From JBBDYQ01 sp035553855 (lineage in GTDB: Bacteria > Actinomycetota > Thermoleophilia > Solirubrobacterales > Thermoleophilaceae), in assembly GCA_035553855.1 (NCBI GenBank), contig DATMJO010000109.1, forward strand, positions 1-49,451: a stretch of DNA of 49,451 nucleotides, read 5' to 3'. Of this stretch, positions 6,595 to 17,488 are shown piece after piece. The notes under the pieces were generated by a model, which saw nothing but the letters and a program-made list of their open reading frames with translations, did not search any database and was not told the DNA's origin. Both the position numbers and the translations under genes were made by a program. Each line of letters opens with the position of its first letter. Position 1 is the first letter of the stretch.

Positions 6595-7704
6595 TCAGCC
6601 GCCCGCCGTCTTCTCGACGATCTCACCCATCACCTCGCGGAGGTCGTGGTTCGCCTCGTAGACGACGAGCTGCCGGGCGCCGCCGGTGCCCTTGGCCAGG
6701 ATGTCCTCGATCACGTCGAACTCCGCCTCCGACCCCAGATCCTGCGCATGGCAGCGGACCTGGTCGATCACACGGCGGACCAGCGTCTTGGCGGGCACGC
6801 GCTCGCGCCGGGGAAGGTCCACGAGCTCGCCGTCGAGGCCGTGCCGGGCGGCGATCCACTTGTTCTCGTCGAGCATCTCGTAGGCCACGTCGCGCACCGG
6901 CTTCCCGGCATCGAAATCCTCCGCGAACTCCTTCGCCATCGCCTGCACGAGCGCCGTGAGCGCGAGCGTGTGCTCCACGCGGGTCTGGGCGTCCATGACG
7001 CGGACCTCGACGGTCCCCAGGCGCGGATGCGGCCGCACGTCGTACCAGAGGTAGGTGTAGTCCTCGATCACGCCGCTCTCGACCATCAGCCCGATCCGGT
7101 CCGAGTAGTCCTCGAAGTCGCGGTAGAACGGCGGGACGCCGACCCGGGGGAACGCCCTGAAGATCGGGGTGCGGCTGGACATGAGGCCCGTCGCGTCGGC
7201 GCGCCAGAAGGGCGAGTTGGCCGACAGCGCCAGGAGCAGAGCCGAGTAGAGACGCAGCCCGTTCGCGACGTGGATCGCCTTGTCGGGATCGTCGATCCCC
7301 ACGTGGACGTGGACGCCGAAGATGATCTCCTGCCGCGCGACGAACTTGAGCGCGGCGATCAGGTCGCGGTAGCGCGGGCGGGCCACGATGCGCTGGTCCT
7401 CCCACATCGCGAACGGATGGGTGCCCGCCGAGCCGATCGCGAGGCCGCGCGAGTCCGCCACCTCGCAGACGGTCGAGCGCAGCGCCCGCAGCTGGGCCCC
7501 GGCCGCCGCGACCGAGTCGCACGGGTCGGTAGCGATCTCGCAGACCGACTCCATCAGCTCCGGCTTGACCTCCCCCTCGGTCTCGGGAAGGGCCGCCAGG
7601 AGGGTCTCGATCGCGTTCGACAGCTCGAGCGACTCGGCGTCGACGATCATCAGCTCCTCTTCGATGCCGAGCGTGAACGCGCGCCCGCCGAACCGGTGCT
7701 CCAC
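6595..7704 (-). CDS. YbdK-type carboxylate-amine ligase (glutamate-cysteine ligase GCS2 family)
   Basis: About 369 residues. The GCS2 family pattern is clear: FTLGIEEELMIVD near the N-terminus, KPELMESVCEIAT, GSAGTHPFA, the FGVHVHVGIDD metal/substrate segment, LSANSPFW, and VEVRVMDAQTRVE near the centre. Members form a gamma-glutamyl-type amide bond between glutamate and an amine using ATP; E. coli YbdK has weak glutamate-cysteine ligase activity, and related actinobacterial enzymes take part in ergothioneine synthesis. No ergothioneine genes are adjacent, so the physiological role is open. GTG 7704 places FTLGIE at the usual distance from the N-terminus; TTG 7737 is an alternative start adding 11 residues. 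Confidence 0.88.
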   Translation of the reverse strand: MEHRFGGRAFTLGIEEELMIVDAESLELSNAIETLLAALPETEGEVKPELMESVCEIATDPCDSVAAAGAQLRALRSTVCEVADSRGLAIGSAGTHPFAMWEDQRIVARPRYRDLIAALKFVARQEIIFGVHVHVGIDDPDKAIHVANGLRLYSALLLALSANSPFWRADATGLMSSRTPIFRAFPRVGVPPFYRDFEDYSDRIGLMVESGVIEDYTYLWYDVRPHPRLGTVEVRVMDAQTRVEHTLALTALVQAMAKEFAEDFDAGKPVRDVAYEMLDENKWIAARHGLDGELVDLPRRERVPAKTLVRRVIDQVRCHAQDLGSEAEFDVIEDILAKGTGGARQLVVYEANHDLREVMGEIVEKTAGG

Positions 7705-7794
7705 GGCGGCATCGTAGCCGCGGAGAGCGGCGTCCAAACACTGGGGATATGGTGGCGGACACCAGCGGAACCGACCTGGAGGAAATTCAGCGCC

Positions 7795-8712
7795 ATGTCA
7801 CTTGGCTACGACGGCAAGCTCTTCATCCTCGCGTTCGATCACCGCGGCTCCTTCCAGAAGAAGATGTTCGGGATCGAAGGCGATCCCACGGCAGAGGAGA
7901 CCGAGCGGATCGCGGACGCGAAGCACCTGATCTACGAAGGACTCGAACTTGCGACCGAGGGCGCCGCCGAGGCGGGCGCCACGGGAGTGCTCGTCGACGA
8001 GCAGTTCGGCGGGGAGATCCCCGTCCAGGCCAAGTCCCGCGGCCTCGTCCTCGCGATGCCCGTCGAGAAGAGCGGGCAGAACGAGTTCGACTTCGAGTAC
8101 GGCGACGATTTCGGCGCGCACATCGAGAGCTTCGACCCCGACTTCTCGAAGGTGCTCGTCCGCTACAACCCGGACGACGACGCCGAACTGAACGAACGCC
8201 AGGCCGAGCGCCTGAAGCGGCTCTCGGACTGGCTCCACGAGAACGACCGCAAGTTCCTGTTCGAGCTGCTGGTGCCCGCAACGGACGCCCAGCTCGAGAA
8301 GGTCGGCGGCAACGCCGACCGCTACGACGCGGAGCTGCGGCCGGATCTCATGATCGGCGCCATCCGCGAGATGCAGGAGGCCGGCGTCGAGGCGGACATC
8401 TGGAAGATCGAGGGCGTCGACGAGCGCGCAGACTGCGAGCGCATCGTCGCCCAGGCGCGCTCGGGCGGCCGCGACGGCGTGACCTGCGTCGTGCTCGGCC
8501 GCGGCGCGTCGGTAGAGAAGGTCAACCATTGGCTCGAGGCCGGCGCGTCCGTGGACGGCTATGTCGGCTTCGCCATCGGGCGCTCCATCTGGTGGGACGC
8601 GCTGAAGGGCTTCCTCGACGGCTCGGTCGAGCGCGGCGACGCGGCGCGGCAGATCGCCGACCGCTACCTCAAGTTCGTCGAGGTCTACAAGGGCGCGGCC
8701 CAGCCCGCCTGA
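7795..8712 (+). CDS. DUF2090 family protein, aldolase-like (IolC C-terminal domain type)
   Basis: A 305-residue single-domain protein. The opening LFILAFDHRGSF and later VLVDEQFGG, FDPDFSKVLVRYNPDD, KFLFELLVPAT, and the C-terminal VGFAIGRSIWWDALKGFLDG match DUF2090, a TIM-barrel domain otherwise found at the C-terminus of IolC-type 2-deoxy-5-keto-gluconate-6-phosphate aldolase fusions. The likely reaction is cleavage of a keto-sugar phosphate, with the conserved FDH and GR-W positions forming the pocket, but no inositol catabolic gene is nearby, so the substrate is not established. ATG 7795 is preceded by GGAGGAAA at about 10 nt, a strong ribosome-binding site. Monocistronic as far as can be seen; a GC-rich palindrome follows. 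Confidence 0.85.
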   Translation: MSLGYDGKLFILAFDHRGSFQKKMFGIEGDPTAEETERIADAKHLIYEGLELATEGAAEAGATGVLVDEQFGGEIPVQAKSRGLVLAMPVEKSGQNEFDFEYGDDFGAHIESFDPDFSKVLVRYNPDDDAELNERQAERLKRLSDWLHENDRKFLFELLVPATDAQLEKVGGNADRYDAELRPDLMIGAIREMQEAGVEADIWKIEGVDERADCERIVAQARSGGRDGVTCVVLGRGASVEKVNHWLEAGASVDGYVGFAIGRSIWWDALKGFLDGSVERGDAARQIADRYLKFVEVYKGAAQPA

Positions 8713-8739
8713 ACCCGTAGGGATCCCCCCGTCCGGCGC

Positions 8740-8757
8740 CCGCCCGGCGCCGGGCGG
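8740..8757. terminator. GC-rich 18-nt perfect palindrome downstream of the DUF2090 gene
   Basis: CCGCCCGGC and its exact complement meet without a spacer, 28 nt after the stop codon. A U-run is missing, so intrinsic termination is possible but not proven. It also lies just upstream of the next gene's TACCCT promoter candidate. Confidence 0.4.
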
Positions 8758-8772
8758 TCAAGGGCCCGCTGT

Positions 8773-8778
8773 TACCCT
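8773..8778 (+). promoter_or_regulatory. -10 candidate TACCCT for the small membrane protein gene
   Basis: TACCCT matches TANNNT and lies 9 nt before ATG 8788, so the transcript would have a leader of only about 2-4 nt. Confidence 0.35.
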
Positions 8779-8787
8779 TTGCCTGCC

Positions 8788-9027
8788 ATGCGGATGCGGC
8801 AGTCCCTTGCGCAGTACGAGGCGGCCTTCCGCGAGGAGGCCGTCGCCGAACGCGAACGCCGGGAGCGGCTGAGGCACGAGGCCGCCGAGCGCTCGCGCGT
8901 GCGGAGGGTGGAGCGCCGCGTACGCCACGGCAACTTCCGCTTCGTCACCCTCGTGGCCGTGATCCTGCTCACGACGCTCGTGGTGACCGTCGTGATGTTC
9001 GAGACGCTGACGCTGCTCTTGGGCTAG
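8788..9027 (+). CDS. Small coiled-coil membrane protein, hypothetical
   Basis: A 79-residue protein. Residues 5-50 are a highly charged Arg/Glu helix with heptad-like spacing (RERRERLRHEAAERSR), followed by one transmembrane helix at the C-terminus (VTLVAVILLTTLVVTVVMF). The topology suggests a cytoplasmic coiled coil tethered by a C-terminal anchor. No family recognised. The start could be ATG 8788 or the ATG two codons later; TTG 8779 is less likely because it lies too close to the -10 candidate. It converges on csrA, with 4 nt between the stops. Confidence 0.65.
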   Translation: MRMRQSLAQYEAAFREEAVAERERRERLRHEAAERSRVRRVERRVRHGNFRFVTLVAVILLTTLVVTVVMFETLTLLLG

Positions 9028-9031
9028 CTGC

Positions 9032-9256
9032 TCAGCCGCTCTTCAACCCGTCGAGCGCCTTGTCGACCCCCGCGGAGTCGGCCTCCGCGGCCTTCTCGCT
9101 CTGGATCTCCACGTAGACCTCCTTGCGGAATACGGGGATCGAGCGGGGGGCCTGGATACCGATCCGGACCTTCTCGCCCATGATCGCGAGGACCGAAACC
9201 TCGATCTCATCTCCGATCATGATGCTCTGGTTGGACTTGCGCGTCAGGACGAGCAT
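9032..9256 (-). CDS. csrA: Carbon storage regulator / translational regulator CsrA
   Basis: A 74-residue CsrA/RsmA protein, a homodimeric RNA-binding regulator that recognises GGA motifs in mRNA leaders. The first strand MLVLTRKSNQSIMIGDEIEV carries the conserved L4 and R6, and the C-terminal strand SIPVFRKEVYVEI carries the conserved VFRKE basic patch, so RNA binding should be intact. A Glu/Ala-rich tail follows. GGAGG lies 4 nt before ATG 9256. CsrA often neighbours fliW or other flagellar genes; none is here. Because many genes in this window seem leaderless, its targets would be limited to transcripts with real 5' leaders. Confidence 0.95.
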   Translation of the reverse strand: MLVLTRKSNQSIMIGDEIEVSVLAIMGEKVRIGIQAPRSIPVFRKEVYVEIQSEKAAEADSAGVDKALDGLKSG

Positions 9257-9421
9257 GGCGCCTCCGTGCCCTGAGAGTTGCGTGAGTCGTCCACTAAAGC
9301 AGGATGACCGGCGGCAGGCAACCCGGTCGCGGCCGGAGTTTGCGGGGTCGGACGGTCCCGTCCGGAGCGCGCGGAGGCCCCCGGCGGCAGCGCGGGTGGA
9401 CATTGCTAGTCTTCCCGCGCC

Positions 9422-9991
9422 TTGGCACGCCGGCCCCTCAAACCGCAGCTGAATCAGATCCGCACCTGGGTACGCCAGGGCCGCACCGACGCGTGGATCG
9501 CCCATCAGCTCCAGGTCACCGTCAAGGACATCGACGCGTTCAAGCGCGAACACGGGCTCACCCCCGACGGGGACACCGACGGCGGCGGCTTCGACCCGCT
9601 GGACGACGACCTCGATCTCCGCGCCGAGGACGACGCCCTCGTGGCGGCCGAGCTCGACGCCGAGCCGGACGAGGACGACGACGAGGACGACGACCGCGAT
9701 GGCGATGACGACGACGGTGACGACGACCGGCCGAAGCGCCGCCGCCGCGGACGCCGTGGCGGCCGCGGCCGTGGCCGCCGCCGCTCCCCTCTCGAGGGCA
9801 CCTTCGACCACGGCGAGGAGGGCTACGGCCTGTGGCTCGACCCCGCCGTCCAGGACGATCCGGTTTACGCCGAGCACTGGGCCGGGCACCGGCCCGTGGT
9901 CGTCTCGGTCGAGGCCGACCGCATCGTCATCCGCCGCGCCGGCGAGAACGGCGACGGTGCGGGCGACGACGACGACGACGCCGGCGAGTAG
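9422..9991 (+). CDS. Hypothetical protein with HTH-like N-terminus, acidic tract and Arg/Gly-rich block
   Basis: A 189-residue protein with three visible parts. Residues 1-45 form a helix-turn-helix-like segment (LNQIRTWVRQGRTDAWIAHQLQVT, split here by family convention into two helices). Residues 55-105 are dominated by Asp/Glu. Residues 106-125 are an Arg/Gly block resembling RGG-type RNA-binding tracts. A globular C-terminal part (GYGLWLDPAVQDDPVY...GHRPVVVSVEADRIVIRR) follows, ending in another Asp run. The layout suggests a nucleic-acid-associated protein, but no named family is recognised. The start is TTG 9422; TAGTCT 9 nt upstream is a likely -10. Confidence 0.6.
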   Translation: MARRPLKPQLNQIRTWVRQGRTDAWIAHQLQVTVKDIDAFKREHGLTPDGDTDGGGFDPLDDDLDLRAEDDALVAAELDAEPDEDDDEDDDRDGDDDDGDDDRPKRRRRGRRGGRGRGRRRSPLEGTFDHGEEGYGLWLDPAVQDDPVYAEHWAGHRPVVVSVEADRIVIRRAGENGDGAGDDDDDAGE

Positions 9992-9997
9992 CGGCGC

Positions 9998-10300
9998 TCA
10001 GGCGCTCGGAATCCTGCGGCCGCCCGCGTAGTCGACGGCCTCCCGCGAATAGCTCCTGAACGCCGCCTGCACCGCCCAGGCCGCGTGCGGCCCGGCGCCG
10101 AGCGACGTCGCGATGTCCGCCGCCCAGTCGGTCCCCGCTCCGTAGAGGTCCGCGAGCTCCTCGAGGGTGAAGGTCGAGCCGAGCCTGCGCCGGATCTCGG
10201 CGGTCACGGCCTCCACCACGGACCGGTGCTCGTCCAGGATGCCGATTCTGCGCTCGCCCTCATCCCACTGGAACAGGGCGCTCTCGACCGCGTAGCCCAT
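9998..10300 (-). CDS. Hypothetical protein, soluble, about 100 residues
   Basis: A 100-residue protein starting MGYAVESALFQWDEGERRIG. It is mostly helical, with an acidic N-terminal half and a Tyr/Arg-rich end (FRSYSREAVDYAGGRR). There are no transmembrane segments, cysteines or catalytic motifs. I do not recognise it. It lies 24 nt downstream of the FtsB-like gene in the same direction, as the last gene of the foldase-mazG-eno-ftsB run, so it is probably co-transcribed. It converges on the acidic/RG-rich gene with 6 nt between the stops. Confidence 0.6.
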   Translation of the reverse strand: MGYAVESALFQWDEGERRIGILDEHRSVVEAVTAEIRRRLGSTFTLEELADLYGAGTDWAADIATSLGAGPHAAWAVQAAFRSYSREAVDYAGGRRIPSA

Positions 10301-10324
10301 ACGGGCACCACGCTAGCGGGCCGC

Positions 10325-10681
10325 TCAGCGCGGCAGCTTCTCGATCACGTAGGCGCGCTCGCCCTGGCGGACCATGCCGAGACGGCGGGCCTCGCGCTCG
10401 ATCGCGTCCGCGCGGGTGAGGCTCTTCGCGCGCGCCTTGAGGCGCGCGTTGTCGGCCTCGAGCGAGCGCAGCTCGGCGCTGTACTCCGCAGAGGTCTGCT
10501 TCTGCGCGATCCAGCTCTTCAGCGGAGAGGCGTAGAGGAGGACGATCACGGCGAGGACGATCAGGAGCGCCAGGCGGCCCAGCCTGTCCCAGCGCACCCC
10601 CGCACGGGCGGGCACGGCCCGCCGGCGGCGCGAGACCGGCCGGCGTGCAGTGCGGGCGCGGGTCGTGGCGGCGGCGGGCAT
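10325..10681 (-). CDS. Septum formation initiator (FtsB/DivIC-like)
   Basis: About 118 residues: a basic cytoplasmic N-terminus, one transmembrane helix (LALLIVLAVIVLLYA), then an extracytoplasmic coiled coil (AEYSAELRSLEADNARLKARAK) and the conserved end IEREARRLGMVRQGERAYVI. This is the FtsB/DivIC layout; these proteins form a complex with FtsL and FtsQ/DivIB at the division site. ATG 10681 was chosen; the frame stays open to TTG 10726, which would add 15 Ala/Gly-rich residues. The position directly after eno matches the common eno-ftsB order of bacteria, supporting the assignment. Confidence 0.85.
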   Translation of the reverse strand: MPAAATTRARTARRPVSRRRRAVPARAGVRWDRLGRLALLIVLAVIVLLYASPLKSWIAQKQTSAEYSAELRSLEADNARLKARAKSLTRADAIEREARRLGMVRQGERAYVIEKLPR

Positions 10682-10743
10682 CGGGCGGGCATTCGCCGCG
10701 CCTCCCGCTGCTCCTGCGCGCCGCAACGGCGCTTGCCGCGCCG

Positions 10744-12018
10744 TCAGCCGCGGAACACGGAGCGGCCGGGGTAGGCCGCGTCGGCGCCGAGGGCCTCCTC
10801 GATGCGCAGAAGCTGGTTGTACTTGGCGACGCGATCCGAGCGGCTGGGCGCTCCCGTCTTGATCTGGCCGCAGCCCGTGGCGACGGCCAGGTCCGCGATC
10901 GTCGTGTCCTCCGTCTCGCCGGAGCGGTGCGACATGACGGCCGTGTAGCCCGCCTCGCGGGCCGTTCGCACGGCGTCGAGCGTCTCCGTCAGGGTCCCGA
11001 TCTGGTTGACCTTGACGAGGATCGAGTTCGCGACGCCCATGTCGATTCCCCGGCGCAGGCGCTCGCTGTTGGTGACGAACAGGTCGTCGCCCACGAGCTG
11101 GACGGTGCCGCCGATCATCTCGGTCAGGCGCTTCCAGCCGTCCCAGTCCTCCTCGTCCATCCCGTCCTCGATCGAGACGATCGGGTAGCGCGAGCAGGCG
11201 TCGGCCCAGTAGGCGGCGAGCTCGCCCGAGTCGAGCGTGCGGCCCTCGTGCTCGAGCACGTAGGCCCCGCCCTCATACACCTCGCTCGTCGCGGGATCGA
11301 GAGCGATGGCGATGTCGTCGCCCGGCGAGTAGCCGGCCGCGGAGATGCCCTCCATGAGCGCCTCGAGCGCCGCCCCGTTCGAGTCGAGGTCGGGCGCGAA
11401 ACCGCCCTCGTCGCCGACCGCGGTCGACAGGTTGCGGGCGTGAAGGGTGCCCTTGAGCGCGTGGAAGACCTCAGCGCCCATGCGCAGGCCCTCCGAGAAG
11501 CTCGAGGCGCCTACGGGGACGACCATGAACTCCTGGAAGTCCACCTTGTTGTCGGCGTGCGCGCCGCCGTTCAGCACGTTCATCAGCGGCACGGGCAGGA
11601 CGTGGGCGGCCTCCCCGCCGAGGTAGCGCCAGAGCGCGAGGTTCTCCTCCGCCGCCGCGGCCTTCGCCACCGCGAGCGACACGCCGAGGATGGCGTTCGC
11701 GCCGAGCCGGGCCTTGTTGGGTGTGCCGTCCAGGTCGATCATCGCCCGGTCCACTCCCTGCTGGTCGGCGGCGTCCATCCCGGCGACCGCCTCGGCGATC
11801 TCGCCGTTCACGTTCGCGACGGCGCTCGTGACGCCCTTCCCGAGCCAAGCGTCGCCGCCGTCGCGCAGCTCGACCGCCTCGAACTCGCCCGTGGATGCGC
11901 CCGACGGGACGGCGGCGCGACCGTGAGCGCCCGTCTCGAGCACGACGTCGACCTCCACCGTGGGGTTCCCGCGGGAGTCGAGGATCTGGCGCGCGCGTGT
12001 CCCTTCGATCCGGCTCAA
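10744..12018 (-). CDS. eno: Enolase
   Basis: A 424-residue phosphopyruvate hydratase converting 2-phosphoglycerate to phosphoenolpyruvate in glycolysis. The motifs are complete: ARQILDSRGNPTVEVDV at the N-terminus, PSGASTGEFEA loop, VGDEGGFAP, metal ligands in SIEDGMDEEDW and LVGDDLFVTN, catalytic Lys in VKVNQIGTLTE, and SHRSGETED followed by IKTGAPSRSDRVAKYNQLLRIE. The start is TTG 12018, which gives the canonical N-terminus; the longer open frame upstream is antisense-like read-through of mazG. It follows mazG by 13 nt. A TAGCAT element that includes the mazG stop codon lies 10 nt upstream, so eno may also have its own promoter. Confidence 0.97.
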   Translation of the reverse strand: MSRIEGTRARQILDSRGNPTVEVDVVLETGAHGRAAVPSGASTGEFEAVELRDGGDAWLGKGVTSAVANVNGEIAEAVAGMDAADQQGVDRAMIDLDGTPNKARLGANAILGVSLAVAKAAAAEENLALWRYLGGEAAHVLPVPLMNVLNGGAHADNKVDFQEFMVVPVGASSFSEGLRMGAEVFHALKGTLHARNLSTAVGDEGGFAPDLDSNGAALEALMEGISAAGYSPGDDIAIALDPATSEVYEGGAYVLEHEGRTLDSGELAAYWADACSRYPIVSIEDGMDEEDWDGWKRLTEMIGGTVQLVGDDLFVTNSERLRRGIDMGVANSILVKVNQIGTLTETLDAVRTAREAGYTAVMSHRSGETEDTTIADLAVATGCGQIKTGAPSRSDRVAKYNQLLRIEEALGADAAYPGRSVFRG

Positions 12019-12028
12019 GCGGCGGCGG

Positions 12029-12034
12029 ATGCTA
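12029..12034 (-). promoter_or_regulatory. -10 candidate TAGCAT for eno, overlapping the mazG stop codon
   Basis: On the minus strand TAG (mazG stop) plus CAT gives a TANNNT box 10 nt before the eno TTG. The same TAGCAT sequence precedes tetR and metG at 7-9 nt. Confidence 0.35.
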
Positions 12035-12727
12035 TCTGCCCGCTTCGTCGAGCACGGTGCCCATGAAGCGGTCGGTGGCCGCCCTGAGCGCAAGCTCGGG
12101 ATCGGCGTCCACCGCGCGGGCGGCCGCCACCGCCGCGAGCAGGAGGGATCCCGCCGCGTCGAAGCGCTCCCCTCTCGTGGTGGCCGAGGCGAGCCGCCCG
12201 GCCTCGAGCTCGAGCTGGGCGACTGTCGAGCCGGCGGGCCAGTCATGGCCCGCCCCCTCGGCGCGACGCAGCGCCTTGCGCGCGTAGAGCGTGGAGGGCA
12301 GGTTCTCGGGGATCTCGCCGAAGATGTCGCCGCCGCGCTCGTCGTCGCGCTTGATCCGGTCCCAGCTCCGGAGCACGTCGTCCGAGCTCTCGGCGCTCGC
12401 GTCCTCGAACACGTGGGGATGGCGGCGGATCAGCTTGCGCCGGCAGCCGTCGGCCACCTCGGACAAATCGCCTGCCCCCCGCTCCTCCATGAGCAGCGCG
12501 AGGAACAGGACCTGGAAGAGCACGTCGCCGAGCTCGTCCAGCAGCTTCGCGTCGTCACCGGAATGGGCGGCGTCGGCCAGCTCGTAGGCCTCCTCGACCG
12601 TGTGCGGGACGATCGAGCGCTCGTCCTGCTCGCGGTCCCAGGGGCACTCGCGGCGCAGCAGGCGCGTGATCTCGTCGAGGCGCGCCAGCGCCTCGAGCGG
12701 GTTCTCGCCTGCCGCGCCTGCGGCCAC
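12032..12727 (-). CDS. mazG: Nucleoside triphosphate pyrophosphohydrolase MazG
   Basis: A 231-residue MazG that hydrolyses NTPs/dNTPs to monophosphates and pyrophosphate. The N-terminal catalytic domain has LLRRECPWDREQD, the metal-binding pattern VEEAYELADA followed by LLDELGDVLFQVLF (ExxE...ExxD), and RRHPHVF. The second half is partly degenerate compared with two-domain E. coli MazG, ending in RATDRFMGTVLDEAGR. GTG 12727 lies 4 nt after the foldase stop, implying translational coupling in a foldase-mazG-eno operon. The pairing of mazG with eno is common in actinobacteria. Confidence 0.93.
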   Translation of the reverse strand: MAAGAAGENPLEALARLDEITRLLRRECPWDREQDERSIVPHTVEEAYELADAAHSGDDAKLLDELGDVLFQVLFLALLMEERGAGDLSEVADGCRRKLIRRHPHVFEDASAESSDDVLRSWDRIKRDDERGGDIFGEIPENLPSTLYARKALRRAEGAGHDWPAGSTVAQLELEAGRLASATTRGERFDAAGSLLLAAVAAARAVDADPELALRAATDRFMGTVLDEAGR

Positions 12728-12731
12728 CCGG

Positions 12732-13961
12732 CTACTGGCCGGGTGGCGGCGTCTGCGGCACCGGGACGGGCTGCGGCTGGCCGCCCGGAGGCGGCTGGCC
12801 GCCCGGAGGCGCCTGGCCCTGCGGGGCCGGCTGAGGCGCGCCGCCCGAGGCCGGACCGGTGTCGGTCTTGGGCGCCGGGGCGTTGTCGCAGTCCTGGATC
12901 ACGAAGCCCTCCGCGCACTGCGTCTCCTCCTTGTACTTCTCGCGGAAGTCCTCGATGAAGTCGTCGAGCGCCTTCTGCTCGCGCTCGGAGCGCAGCAGGT
13001 TGCGGATCGTCTCCTTGGTCTCGTCGAGCGACTGCTGATCCGCGGCAGTGATCTTCGTGACCTCGAAGACGTACCAGCCGAACTGGGTCTTGACCGGCCC
13101 GGTCAGCTCGCCCTTCTTGGCCTTGAAGATCGCATCGTCGAAGGACTTCTCCTGCTGGCCCTTGGCGATGCCCGGCAGCTTGCCGCCCTGGGACTTGGAG
13201 GCCTCGTCGATCGAGAAGCGCTTCGAGACCTGCTTGAAGCCCTGACCCGACTCGAGCGCCTCGCGAGCCTGCTTGGCCTTCGACTCGTTGCGGGTCAGGA
13301 CCACGGCGAGGTCGCGGCGCTCCGGCTGGGCGAAGCGCTCCTTGTTCTCGTCGTAGTACTTCTTGATGTCGGCCTCGGTGACGTTGCCCTTGCCCTCGAT
13401 GATCTTCTGGCGGACCTTGTTCGAGAGCACGTCGAGGCGCACGCGGAACAGCAGGTCGGCCTCGGTCTGCCCTGAGCTCTCGAGGAACTCCTTGTAGGCC
13501 TTGTCGTCCGGGAACGACTGCTTCTTCTGGTCCTCGAACTGCTTCTTGACCTCGGCGTCGGTGACCTTGATGCCGCGGTCGCTCGCCTCCTGCTCGATCC
13601 ACTCGGCCGAGACGAGGAACTGCATGACCTGCTCCTTGAGCGAGTCGTACTCCTGCTTGCACTGGTCCTTGAGCTGCGCGTCGGTCGGCTTCGGAGCGCC
13701 CTCCGGCGTGGGCTGCTTCTTCTTGGCCGCGACGCACTTCGCGAAGCTCGGCGGGTCGGGCACGGACGGGGCGGCGCCGCCACCGGGGGGCTGCTGCCCG
13801 CGGGCGGCCGCGGTGAGCCAGCGGTCGAAGTCCGAGCGCTTGATGACGGTGTCGCCGACCTTGGCGACCCCGTTCGGCGGCACGTCGTTGCCGCAGGCGG
13901 AGAGTGCGAGGGCGGCTGCCACGGAGGCGCCGGCGAAGAGGAGCTTTCGATACATAGTCAT
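12732..13961 (-). CDS. Lipid-anchored parvulin-type peptidyl-prolyl isomerase (PrsA/SurA-like foldase)
   Basis: A 409-residue extracytoplasmic foldase. A signal peptide ends in lipobox L20-S-A-C23, so Cys23 should be lipidated. Then come a Gln/Pro-rich linker, a SurA-N-like helical region (about 85-215), and a parvulin domain (about 215-305: RRDLAVVLTRN, GFKQVSKRFSIDEASKSQGG, LTGPVKTQFGWYVFEV). The C-terminal 45 residues are Pro/Gly/Gln-rich repeats. In Gram-positive bacteria such proteins help fold secreted proteins at the membrane-wall interface. Two Cys in the tail (TQCAEGFVIQDCDN) may form a disulphide. ATG 13961 or ATG 13955 may be the start. It is the first gene of the mazG-eno-ftsB unit. 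Confidence 0.88.
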   Translation of the reverse strand: MTMYRKLLFAGASVAAALALSACGNDVPPNGVAKVGDTVIKRSDFDRWLTAAARGQQPPGGGAAPSVPDPPSFAKCVAAKKKQPTPEGAPKPTDAQLKDQCKQEYDSLKEQVMQFLVSAEWIEQEASDRGIKVTDAEVKKQFEDQKKQSFPDDKAYKEFLESSGQTEADLLFRVRLDVLSNKVRQKIIEGKGNVTEADIKKYYDENKERFAQPERRDLAVVLTRNESKAKQAREALESGQGFKQVSKRFSIDEASKSQGGKLPGIAKGQQEKSFDDAIFKAKKGELTGPVKTQFGWYVFEVTKITAADQQSLDETKETIRNLLRSEREQKALDDFIEDFREKYKEETQCAEGFVIQDCDNAPAPKTDTGPASGGAPQPAPQGQAPPGGQPPPGGQPQPVPVPQTPPPGQ

Positions 13962-14062
13962 AGGCAGGGGAGTCTGGTTCCCGTCTGTTAGGCCGACATA
14001 AACGGCGCGTTGGGAGCCCGCTGCGCCGGAGAAGGGCCGCGGACGGCGGCAGATGCTAGCGG

Positions 14063-17413
<3,351 letters not shown>

Positions 17414-17488
17414 GGAGCGGGATTCAAGGTAGCAACGCGGTCCCGGGGCGGAGGGCGTCCGCGGGCGGGGGCCGAGCCACGAGACGGG

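Noticed and set aside
4669..8712. A 1347-codon plus-strand open frame
   Set aside because: It runs antisense or out of frame across selD, the rhomboid and the YbdK gene. Only its last 305 codons (from 7795, with a good ribosome-binding site) are a real gene.
9698..10031. Overlapping plus-strand frames within the acidic/RG-rich gene
   Set aside because: They are frame shadows created by the repetitive GAC/CGC codons of the acidic and Arg blocks.
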